This document shows positions 55,260 through 64,000 of a stretch of DNA of 64,000 bases, piece after piece. A program made the position numbers and the translations under genes. Location: positions 42,900,803 through 42,964,802 of the forward strand of contig OZ024836.1 of assembly GCA_964016985.1 (NCBI GenBank), written 5' to 3'. The notes beneath the pieces are model-generated. The model had not been told where the DNA came from, did no database searches, and saw nothing but the letters and a program-made list of their open reading frames with translations. Numbering within the stretch: the stretch's first letter is position 1; each line of letters opens with the position of its first letter. This stretch comes from Anodontia alba (Eukaryota > Mollusca > Bivalvia > Lucinida > Lucinidae).

Positions 55260-55930
55260 ACTGACAGACTTTAAAAACACAACACTTGGATATTCTGTTT
55301 CATAAAAAGACACAAATTGATAATTTTTAGTGCATGTTAAAGACTGATCAATTGTAAATATAGCATGAGAATGTTTTTTTTTACCATTAACCAAATTCCA
55401 AACTTTAAACATCTAACAATTTTGTGACAGGGGTTACCCATTCTATTGGACAAAAATTCTGTTACTTTTGAATGAAAATCAAGAGGAGACTATAACTTTT
55501 GTTTAGGACTTCATTAGCAACCCGGCAATCATTTCCACTTTGATTGGAAAATTCTGCTTTAGAAAAAATTCATTTGAAATTTATTATTGGTACCCCTTGT
55601 CATAAAAGCTAAATAATGCAATGTTTTTATAATGATTTTAATGAATGTTTCACATTTTGCCCTTGTTACACTGGGAAAATTGGTTCTGCAAGAAAACCTA
55701 TTATATTGTTTGAAAGAGTTTGCTTATTGTAACATTATCAAAACAAAGGATTCTTATTTTACACTGGCCTCTGGAAGACAATGGGTAAAGAAAGTGTTGC
55801 ATTTTGAAAGTCTTTGAGTAAAGATTGAAAAAAAGCTGTAAGGGACCATTTACTGTAATTATCCTAAAAGTTGAATGTTCATTTTGTTTATCTGGTGATT
55901 GGTTTAAAATATAGTGAAGGAAATGATAAT
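55260..55930. other. nothing recognised
   Basis: AT-rich; no conserved frame on either strand and no internal repeat seen. Confidence 0.4.
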
Positions 55931-55934
55931 TTGT

Positions 55935-56115
55935 GTTGACATGTCTGCATGGCTGAGAAGTCAGTGCTCCAGACCAGATCACAAGGTTCCAGGTTTGAAT
56001 CCTGCTAAGGGCAGAATTCAGCTTATGACTACAGCACTTCATTGCACTGAGTCTTTTATTATCACCCCTACACAATCTCCATATGACATAAAAATGTTGA
56101 AAGAGGAATACCCTT
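55935..56115 (+). mobile_element. tRNA-derived SINE S2
   Basis: Box A-like TGGCTGAGAAGTCAG and box B GGTTTGAATCC (about 55992-56002), then CTTATGACTACAGCACTTCA-TTGCACTGAG and CATATGACATAAAAATGTTG at the end. Same family, reversed, at 60015-60190. Confidence 0.7.
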
Positions 56116-57400
56116 AATTTCATTACTATTAATATATTATGTTATCAAAAAAATACAAGGGCGGCAAGACCCAAAACATATTCTCTTTAAAATAAACCAT
56201 GCGGAAATTACTTCCAGGCATACATAACGAAATATGTGTTCAGATTTAAGCTTATCAGCGCGAGTGGACGAGTTGCTTCTTCATAAAAATATTGGGAAAT
56301 GACGCGAACTAGTGCATCAGGAAACAAATAAAAGTCAGATCTTGCTGAAATACCAACAACAATACATTCGTTCATGGAGATAAATTTAGCAAAACCATAG
56401 CAAATCACCTAAATTTCGACTTTCTTTGCGTCTTTTCCGCATTGGTAAACAGGGTAGCCGAAATGAGCCTACATATTTAGAAATGGGTTTTCAAAAAATT
56501 ATGATGAAAAAATAAACTATTTTTTTGTTCATTTCATTTAAAAATTGTTTTTGTTGGTCATACAATGTAGCAATGTAGGAAAGATAAACCAGTTTATAAG
56601 ACCACATGTATTTCAATTTGCATTCAGTGAATGTTATTTACTTATAGAATTTCTCTCAGTAACTGAGGCTTTTTCAGACAACACTTGTTTCTTTGCAAAA
56701 TGTTAATAATTCATGATTTTAAAACCTGAATATAACAAAAAAAAGTAATGAATTTATACACTTTTGTTAATTTGTTCCAAAGTTCATTTCATTTAATAAA
56801 GTAGGTTAAATACTGAAGTGTTATAGATTTTTGGTTTGAAGTGATGTATAGTTCTGTTTTTTCACGGGTATTCTGAGGATATTCTGGCTCTGAATTAGCA
56901 GACTATCTACAATATTTTCTGAGAAAACACTTCAAGGAAAACTTGCAGATTAATTGTCCCTCTTCCTATACTTTGAAATACTATATCAAAATTAATTAAT
57001 GAATAAAGGGTGTTACAGTATTTTGGTAAGTCGTGTAAATTGTTGAACCATATTAAACCATTTTGTCATTACTGCAGCAAACCTCAAACAGGGACTCACT
57101 GACATGTTATAAGTTTTGCTGACATCTTGGGTATAGCTTGTTCTTTTCTTTGAGAAACTAACAATCCCAACTAATATGTTCAAATGAGGGGTCAGTGAGG
57201 CAGTAAGGGGGTCTGGATGAGGTGGACTGGAGTACTGTTGATGACCAGTCCATAAAAATTTTAACAGTCAGTTGTCAATACAAATTATTATTATTATTAT
57301 TTTTTTTTTTTTAATCAATTGAAAGATTTTGGCCTCAATCATTAAATAACACTACACAATCACTAGTCATTATTTCGGCAAATAATCACTTGTCAATATG
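56116..57400. other. nothing recognised
   Basis: AT-rich with no gene or repeat I can define. A T-run and (ATT)n lie at 57285-57315. Confidence 0.4.
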
Positions 57401-59235
57401 AACAAGAATTCCACGGAAGGCGTCATCGCACATGCTGGGGCAAAAGTCACAGGAGCCACAATCAGAATGTGGTTATTTAATAAGTTTATTTCATTCTTAG
57501 CAGTGCTTAGTTGGAAAACTGGGTTGAAAAAAATGTAGACAAAGTACCTAGTTGGGCACATATATTCCAGGCCAGTGCCATTCCCTCTAATGGCTATATC
57601 TTCAGCACTGACTTTTCGCATTTACAGCCCAATGATAATGGAACATCTACGTAAAATGTGTAAAAGTCACTGGAGCGTGAAATATAGGTCAAGGTCATGG
57701 GTCAAGGTACCTGCTAATTCAGTACATCAAGGAGTAGCACTATGCAAGGTACGGTGGTTGTAGCCCTTATAGTTGAGGAGTTATCAAACATCAACGTAAA
57801 ATGTGTCAAATATAGGTCAAGGTCACCAGGTCAAGGTGCCTGCCAAGCCAGTGCAATGTGAAGCACTATGCAAGGTTTAGTGGTTGTAGGTCTTATATTT
57901 GAGGAGGTACCGAACATCAACATAAAATGTGTCAAAGTCACTGGAGTGCAAAATATAGGTCAAGGCCACCAGGTCAAGGCACCTGCCAAGTCAGTACATC
58001 GAGAAGAAGCACTATATAAGATTTGGTGGTTGAAGGCCTTATAGTTGAGGACATATGGAAGGGCGCATAAAAGGTGTAAAAGTCAATGGAGCGTGACATA
58101 TAGGTCAAGGTCACCCAGTCAAGGTACCTGTGGAGGCCGTACATTGAGGAGAAGCACTATGCGAGGTTTGATGGTTGTAGGCCTTATAGTTGAGGAGATA
58201 TTGAATGTTGACGTAAAATGTGTAAAAGGCATTGGAGCGCAAAGTATAGGTCAAGGTCACCGGGTCAAGATACCTGCCAAGTCAGTACATCTAGGAGAAG
58301 CACTATGCAAGGTTTGGTGGCTAGAGGTCTAACACTTGAGGAGATCTGGAATGTTGACGTAAATTATGTCTGAGTCACTGCAGCCAAAATATAGGTCAAG
58401 GTCACCAGGTCAAGGTATCTGCCGAGTCAGTACATTGAGAAGAAGCACTTTGCAAGGTTTGATGGTTGTAGGCCTTATAGTTGAGGAGATATCGAACATT
58501 GATGCAAAATGTGTCAAAGTCACTGAAGCGCAAAATATAGGTCAAGGTCACCGGGTCAAGGTACCTGCGGAGTCAGCACATCTAGGAGAAGCACTATGCA
58601 AGATTTGGTAGTTGTACGCCTTATAGTTGAGAAGATCTGGAACGTCAACGTAAATTATGTCAAAGTCAATGGAGTGCAAAATATAGGTCAAGGTCATTTG
58701 GTCAATGTATCTGCCAAGTCTGGAGGTCAGGGAGATGTGTCATGCAAGGTATGATGGTTGTTGTAGAATTGTAGTTGATTAGAATACTAACTCTGACGTA
58801 AATGTCAAACTTTGACATAACAGAACTGTTAACAGACAGACAGACGGATGAACGGACAGACGAATGGAAAAGCGGGCACCTATGTCACAAAGTCAGGAGG
58901 TCAGGGAGATGTTTCATACAAGGTTTGATGGTTGTTTAGTCTTGTAGTTGATTAGAATACTAACTTTGACATAAATGTCGAACTTCGACATAACAGAACT
59001 GTTAACAGATGGACAGACAGACGGACGAACGGACAGACGAATGGAAAAGCGGGCACCTATGTCGCAAAGTCTGGGGGTCAGGGAGATGTTTCATGCAAGG
59101 TTTGATGGTTGTTTAGTCTTGTAGTTGATTAGAATACTAACTCTGACATAAATGTCGAACTGCGACATAAATGTTAGACGGACGGACGGAAAATCGGACG
59201 CCTACATCGCACCCTGCAGGTGCGATAAAAATGGC
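57401..59235. repeat. compound tandem array (144-147-bp and ~175-bp units)
   Basis: Eight units anchored on ATAGGTCAAGG (57684, 57812, 57954, 58099, 58246, 58391, 58537, 58683), then about three longer units (TCAGGGAGATGT..GGTTTGATGGTTG..ACGGACAGACG) from ~58730. The edges GGCGTCATCGCACATGC (57420) and ATCGCACCCTGCAGGTGCGAT (59205) suggest a single transposon-like unit. Short frames within it are shadows of the repeat. Confidence 0.88.
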
Positions 59236-59359
59236 CATCAGTCAACCCTTACCAGAACCATACATAATCTGCTGCACTAATACTAAGGAACAAAATTGGT
59301 GTTGGACAAACTAAATCTTATTTGAATTGTCTCCCTTGAAAAAGAATAACCATAAAATA

Positions 59360-59390
59360 ATAAATAAAAAAAAAAAAAAAAAAAAATAGT
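59360..59390. repeat. A-rich tract
   Basis: A run of about 24 A after (AATAAATA). The neighbouring 59400-59440 is T/A-rich. Confidence 0.8.
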
Positions 59391-59699
59391 ATTAGGTTCA
59401 ATTATTTTTTTATTATTCGATTTTGATCTATTTTATTTTTATTTTGAAATCAATAATTCTGACAAAATTAGAATCTTGTTTCGCGGTAGAGCATTGTGTA
59501 ATGGCAAAATATTGACCCACCATACATTATTGAAATCTGAGCTGCATATATTAACAGGGGGTGCTCATTTCATCAAGCAACAAGCATACTGGTTATTCTT
59601 TCAAGTTTCTCTAAAAGGGCAGACAAACTGCCCAGTAAATAAATGATTATAGATATCTCATTTCTCACCACCTTTGGATGACTGCTTGGCCCAAGTACT

Positions 59700-59880
59700 T
59701 TTAGGGGGGTGGGGGGGGGGGGGTGTTAAATTCTATTTGACAATTTTATTTTTGTATGCACCCCACCCCTCCACCCCCAAAATTGATTTACCACCCTTCT
59801 GGAAAGGGGTCCACTTAAAAAGATTTACCCTCTTCTGGAAAGGGGTTCACTTAAAAAGGGAAGAATTTGCTCCCCTGGAA
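59700..59880. repeat. G-rich tract and F-family fragment
   Basis: GGGGGGTGGGGGGG-type run at 59703-59723, opposite a C-rich CACCCCACCCCTCCACCCCC (~59760). Then CTTCTGGAAAGGGGTCCACT twice (59797 and 59833), a tandem piece of the F arm. Confidence 0.65.
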
Positions 59881-60014
59881 AGACCAGACTAGCTAGTTTC
59901 AGTCAATCAGACATCATCGGTGACCCTCATAAATTTTCGAAAATCCCTCATCAGGCTCGATAATCATGAACGACATAAAGTGATAATAGTTTGGCATTTT
60001 ATGTTCCTTTCAAC

Positions 60015-60190
60015 TTTATCCAAGTCAACTTGAGAGGACGGAAGGATGATAATGAAAGGCTCTGTGCAATGAAGTGCCATACAGTCATGAGTGGAATTCT
60101 GCCTCCAGTGAGATTTGAACCTGGGACCTTATGCTCTGAAGTCTGCAGCACCAACCACTTGGCCACCTGGACACTTCTAGGACCAGTGAA
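60015..60190 (-). mobile_element. tRNA-derived SINE S2, reverse
   Basis: On the minus strand: box A-like GTGGCCAAGTGGTTGG and box B GGTTCAAATCTC, then CATGACTGTATGGCACTTCA and CAGAGCCTTTCATTATC. Head and body agree with the 55935 copy. Confidence 0.75.
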
Positions 60191-60253
60191 GACAAACTAC
60201 ACTTTTTATAAAAAAAAACAAAAAAACTGAATTAAACTCTATAAAGTGATTAA

Positions 60254-60458
60254 TCCTTGTCCTGCTGAATAAATTAAGATACCAAGCCCACTTCTAATTT
60301 TCAGCCAATCAGATTACTTGATCTAGATTGTTGATATAAATTCACATACTTAATGGCAAAAAGTGCAGATCTGGATCAGTTGGCTTCTTAGAAGCCAACT
60401 GATCTGGATCTACACTGTTTGCAAAGGTAGGGTATATCCAGGTTCAGGAGGACTAGGG
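60254..60458. mobile_element. family C MITE
   Basis: TTAA (60250-60253), TCCTTGTCCTGCTGAATAA left; GGTTCAGGAGGACTAGGG right. Core GATCTGGATCAGTTGGCTTC with complement. Confidence 0.82.
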
Positions 60459-60559
60459 TTATCTTTTATTCCAATAAAATGTATATAAAGCACACAGCAA
60501 TTCCTAGATCTGCTCAATAATAAAGAGGCACTTTAATTTGAAGTTTTACCAACCAGTCA

Positions 60560-61150
60560 ACACTTAAGGTCCTGTTCAACCAGTCAGTTTACCTAATCAC
60601 ACTTTTTACTATGTAGGCTTAGACCTCTAAGTGGTTAACCAGTACTTAGTGCACATACTTTCCTCAGTAACTGATAAATGCCCTTCTTGAATTAGTGGAA
60701 GAGGGGAAATGACTGTAGAAAATATTTGTTTGTTTGTGTTGAGGTTTTTACGGCCCAGTCAACCCAATAAAGCCATGTCAAGCGCAGTCAGTTTACCTAA
60801 CCACACGTTTACTGGGCAGGCTTAGTCCTCTAAGCCGCTAACCTGTATTGTGCACATTCTTTTGCCAGAAACTGACAACTGCCCTTCTTGAATCAGCAAA
60901 AAGGAGAGAATTACCATAGAAAATATTTCATGATCAAATATTTCATGATCAATCTCCACAAAAGGATGTTGCCGACGCGGCGGAGATCGAATCCGCAACC
61001 TCCTGATCACCAGTCGGCCACCCATCCTGATGTGTCACCGAGGCCGGCTTAGAAATTGCTTCACAATCAATTTTCATGAAATATGTGCAGCTGAGCTGGG
61101 ATATGAACTTATGACCCCTGTATCTGAAGTCAGACACAATATCACTATAT
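60560..61150 (-). mobile_element. S1b SINE interrupted by another S1
   Basis: The 60560-60726 part is an S1 tail and body read backwards. After the inserted SINE the element continues at about 61048 with TTGCTTCACAATCAATTTTC and a variant tRNA-like head (GGGATATGAACTTATGACC). Confidence 0.7.
60727..61047 (-). mobile_element. tRNA-derived SINE S1, reverse, nested
   Basis: Complete S1 in reverse: tail TTTGTGTTGAGGTTTTTACG, body GAAACTGACAACTGCCC, box B GGATTCGATCTCC and box A-type CTCGGTGACACATC on the minus strand. TAGAAA flanks both ends approximately. Confidence 0.82.
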
Positions 61151-61163
61151 GGAGACTGGTATA

Positions 61164-61471
61164 TTTGTTTGTGTTGAGGTTTTACGGCCCAGTCAACCCA
61201 ATGGGGTCATGTTGAGCGCGGTCAGTTTACCTAATCACACATTTACTGGGCAGGCTTAGTCCTCTAAGCGGTTAATCAGTATTGTGCACATTCTTTGCCA
61301 GAAACTGACAACTGCCCTTCTTGAATCAGCGGAAGGGAGAGAATGACCGTAGAAAATATTTCATGATCAATCTCCACGTAAGAATGTTGCCGACCTCGCA
61401 GGGGGTTGAAGCCGCGACCTCCTGGTCTCCAGTCGGACGGCGCATCCAACTCAGCCACCAAGGCCAGCCTT
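61164..61471 (-). mobile_element. tRNA-derived SINE S1, reverse, full length
   Basis: Complete element with a perfect 12-bp target-site duplication GAGACTGGTATA (61152-61163 and 61472-61483). Box A is TGGCTGAGTTGG on the minus strand. Confidence 0.92.
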
Positions 61472-61689
61472 GAGACTGGTATAAAAAAGACCAAAGTGTT
61501 TGTTCTAAAACAGTTTTTGCACATTCCTATCTTTCTGGGGGGGGGATCATTGGGCATCTTGACAATCTGATTTTGTTTGTGTGTTGGATTTTCACAGTAA
61601 CAATAAAATAGCTTTAATGAAAATTCCATTTCATAATACAATGACTGGAGATTAGTCAAATACCCTTGTTCAGCTATGGTATGGACATA

Positions 61690-61885
61690 AGGTGAATGGA
61701 TATACCTAAAAGACTTTGCAACTTCTGCACATACAAGTGACCTTCCTAATGCACGTATATGAATTTTTCAAAATTGGGGGCTACTCTTATATAAAAGGAA
61801 GAATTTGCTCCCAGAGGGATAAGGTAAAGACATCCTTATCTGGGTTACTTCCCATTAGGCATATCCATTCCACTTAAGATGGTTA
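61690..61885. mobile_element. family F MITE
   Basis: GTGAATGGATATACCTAAAA left and GGCATATCCATTCCACTTAA right; AAAGGAAGAATTTGCTCCC inside. Lies just downstream of the putative minus-strand exon, so it may be in that gene's 3' UTR. Confidence 0.7.
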
Positions 61886-61934
61886 ACACCGTGCTCTCCT
61901 TATCTGAACACTAACAAAAGGGCAACAACAAACA

Positions 61935-62291
61935 TCAGGAATTCAAATTTATGTCATCTATGCCCCCACAAGCTCCTTCCACATCCAAAGTTTTTCTAAT
62001 TTCTAAACAAGTTTTTTCAGCTATATCACTAGTTTTATCACAAGCTGAAATGTCTGTAACTCCAGCACATTCTAAGTTTTCACTGTGTGAAACTTTTTCT
62101 GTGAAATTTACCTTGTCAAAGATATTTTCTGATGCATCAAGATTGTCACTTTCTATTTTATCTGACTGCTGAGAAGTATCTGCAAAAGGCTTTGCTAACT
62201 GGTCAGCTCGTTTCAAAAGGCAGGCTTCTTTGTAAGGTGGGTCAATGGGAAATTGAGTGGGTGGGTGGTATTCATAATCTTTTCCCGGAAG
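61935..62291 (-). CDS. putative last coding exon of an unidentified gene
   Basis: On the minus strand a good acceptor (pyrimidine run then CTCTTCACAG) ends at 62292. From 62291 a frame stays open for 118 codons to TGA at 61937-61935. The first part is well ordered and conserved-looking (LPGKDYEYH, then [16 protein letters not shown] and CLLKRADQL); the rest is acidic, Ser/Asp/Glu-rich and probably disordered, with six cysteines. No repeat overlaps it, and its base composition is less AT-extreme than the flanks. I do not recognise the protein and found no upstream exon before position 64000, which is occupied by SINE and MITE copies. It is convergent with the kinesin gene. A chance open frame is the alternative. 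Confidence 0.5.
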   Translation of the reverse strand, partial: LPGKDYEYHPPTQFPIDPPYKEACLLKRADQLAKPFADTSQQSDKIESDNLDASENIFDKVNFTEKVSHSENLECAGVTDISACDKTSDIAEKTCLEIRKTLDVEGACGGIDDINLNS

Positions 62292-62416
62292 CTGTGAAGA
62301 GAAAAAAACAGAGCTCTAACTAAGCAACAAATTCAAGACAATTCTTTTTCTGATTGCTCTACCATGGTAAGACTATTCTAACTGTCTACTCCACAGAACT
62401 GGCTAACAACCAATGA

Positions 62417-62693
62417 TGGCTCAGTTCGACTGATGATCAGGACGTTGCTGGTTCGACCCCTGCCGGGTCTGCAACGTTTTTTGATAGGAGATTTATTATG
62501 AAATATTTTCTACGGTCATTCGCTCCTTTCCACTGATTCAAGAAGGGCAATTGTCAGTTGTTGGCTAAAGAATGTTCACAATAGTGGTTAACCGCTTAGA
62601 GGACTAAGCCCATCCAGTAAAAGTGTGGTTAGGTAAACTGACCCCACTTGACATGACCCGATTGGGTTGACTGGGCCGTAAAATCTCAACACA
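62417..62693 (+). mobile_element. tRNA-derived SINE S1
   Basis: Box A TGGCTCAGTTCGA, box B GGTTCGACCCC and full body; 9-bp duplication AACCAATGA (62408-62416 and 62694-62702). Confidence 0.92.
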
Positions 62694-62857
62694 AACCAAT
62701 GAAAGCGAAGTCACTTAAAAAAATCTAACAAACATTTTACAATGATTTTACCAGTATATTTTAAAGGTATTTTGTAATGCTTGTCTAAGGTAAATCAACC
62801 ATTATCCATATGGATTAAGAGCATTCTGCAGAGGACTTGATTACTCTTATAGGGAAT

Positions 62858-63055
62858 GGATACTCTTTCAAAGCAGGTAACTCTTTCAAAATTGTTTTGG
62901 CTCCTTTCTGGAAAGGCATCTTCTCTAAAAAGAAACAATTTGCTCAAACCAGAGAGACGGGATTTATTGTAGAGGAATTTAAATAGGAAGTCACAAAAGT
63001 TGTCTCCTTTGTAAAAATGGCATAACATACCAAATGTATCAATTCCTCTCAAAAT
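62858..63055. mobile_element. family F MITE
   Basis: GGGAATGGATACTCTTTC left and AAATGTATCAATTCCTCTC right; TTTCTGGAAAGGCATCTTCT and AAAAAGAAACAATTTGCTC inside. Confidence 0.78.
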
Positions 63056-63549
63056 GAATTTCATAAGAAAAATACACTGCAATGCCGTTATAACACAGTC
63101 GGTGGGGTCCAAGGCAGCTGATCGTGTTATAAGTAATCATGCATTACAGCGGTCAGACAAACTCGGTCCTCACACTCCACCCACTTCTATACTATCGGAG
63201 TTCCATGTTCAATCCGATGAAAAAAAAATGTTACACATGAAATGTTACACATAAATAAACTTTACTTAATGAAGAAAGCTAGTCAGTTCTTCTTTTAAAC
63301 CTAAGAAGCCCAATTCTTTTCATGTAAATAAATAAATTTGTCCTCTCTGTCTGTTGAAACAGAAAGACCCGCAAAGAATAGCAGGAGACCAGAATGTACT
63401 GAAAAGCTGGGAATCAGTGTATTAGCACTTTATAATTATCGCTGACGCAATCAGCTGTACAGTAGGCATGCGCTGGATTGGATATCAAATGCAGTTACGC
63501 TTTGCACTACGGGCATTTTCTCTCAGCAGACAACAAATATATTGGTTAA

Positions 63550-63729
63550 CCCTTAAACTGCCAATCACAACTGCAGCAGACGACAATTTTGACTATTTTT
63601 TTTTTATTTGCCAGAGAAAACAAGTCCTGACATTTCATGTGCATCATCTGCAAATAGTAAAAAAAGACAAATTAAAAAAAGGAAATTAAGATTGTCATCT
63701 ACTACAAATTGTGCTTGGCACTTTATGGG
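63550..63729. mobile_element. family E MITE with TTAA duplication
   Basis: TTAA (63546-63549), CCCTTAAACTGCCAATCAC.. ..GTGCTTGGCACTTTATGGG, TTAA (63730-63733). Confidence 0.85.
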
Positions 63730-63875
63730 TTAAATGTGTTCACAGCCTACGATAACATCAAAGCGCTTTTCGGCATTCTTTGTTTTGCTCATGTTTCACT
63801 CACAAATGACACAAGGGCATTTACCAGTATTGCGGCTAGATCAAAGCTGATTGACAGCTACAGTATAAATGTTAA

Positions 63876-64000
63876 CCCTTAAAGCGCCAAGCATAAGTTT
63901 GTAGCAGACAATATTTTTGAATTTTTTATTTATTTTTATTTATTTTTCAGAGAAAATAAGTTTTGAAAGTTCATGCTTGGCAGATGATTCACATGAAATG
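63876..64000. mobile_element. family E MITE, runs off the window
   Basis: TTAA (63872-63875) then CCCTTAAAGCGCCAAGCAT; the right half lies beyond position 64000. Confidence 0.75.

Noticed and set aside
58045..58611. Repetitive open frames with RSRSPGQG-like units
   Set aside because: Produced by the ~145-bp tandem array; units also shift frame, so no protein is encoded.

Overview
Animal nuclear DNA, most likely from a bivalve mollusc. The window is AT-rich, with GT-AG introns, microsatellites and a very dense load of short inverted-repeat transposons, tRNA-derived SINEs and an RTE-like LINE. The bivalve assignment is inference from gene architecture and repeat style; no species marker is present.

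The first 27 kb hold the 3' part of one plus-strand gene: a kinesin-3 motor protein of the unc-104/KIF1A/KIF1B group. Eight coding exons (1994-2100, 13280-13425, 14187-14516, 17746-17855, 19276-19519, 22105-22224, 23544-23662, 26960-26996) join in phase. They encode the last ~403 residues: conserved tail, coiled-coil-like stretch, Ser-rich linker and the C-terminal PH domain that binds cargo membrane. The motor and FHA domains lie upstream of the window.

Its introns are packed with repeats: a ~3.7 kb array of ~145-bp units (8.9-12.65 kb), a broken mariner transposase (20.36-21.74 kb), SINEs and many palindromic MITEs. One TA-flanked MITE in the intron after exon 5 carries an antisense 46-bp copy of the exon 4/5' splice site junction, which I regard as the most interesting feature here.

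From 27 to 61.9 kb I find no host coding exon. This stretch is nested MITEs (labelled families A to K below), minisatellites derived from them, a degenerate minus-strand LINE (49.2-52.7 kb) inside a longer repeat, and two further arrays with ~145-bp periods (54.6-55.25 and 57.65-59.2 kb).

At 61935-62291 on the minus strand an acceptor-bounded open exon looks like the last exon of a second gene, running in from the right and convergent with the kinesin. I do not recognise its product. The remainder to 64 kb is SINE and MITE sequence.

Family labels: A, palindrome around a GGGTACTCATTAGAAG core; B, termini like ACCCTAAGTATTGGGACA; C, CCCTTGTCCTGCTGAA ends with TTAA; D, GGGCCCAGTTGTTCAAA ends; E, CCCTTAAA..GCCA ends with TTAA; F, GGAATGGATACAC ends; G, GAGGGTTGAGCGCAAG ends; H, CAGTCGACTCTTG ends with TA; I, ATGAGCCAGTACATGAC ends; J, long repeats opening with AGCTCACCTGAGC; K, CCCATTGTAGACTGAA ends with TTAA.
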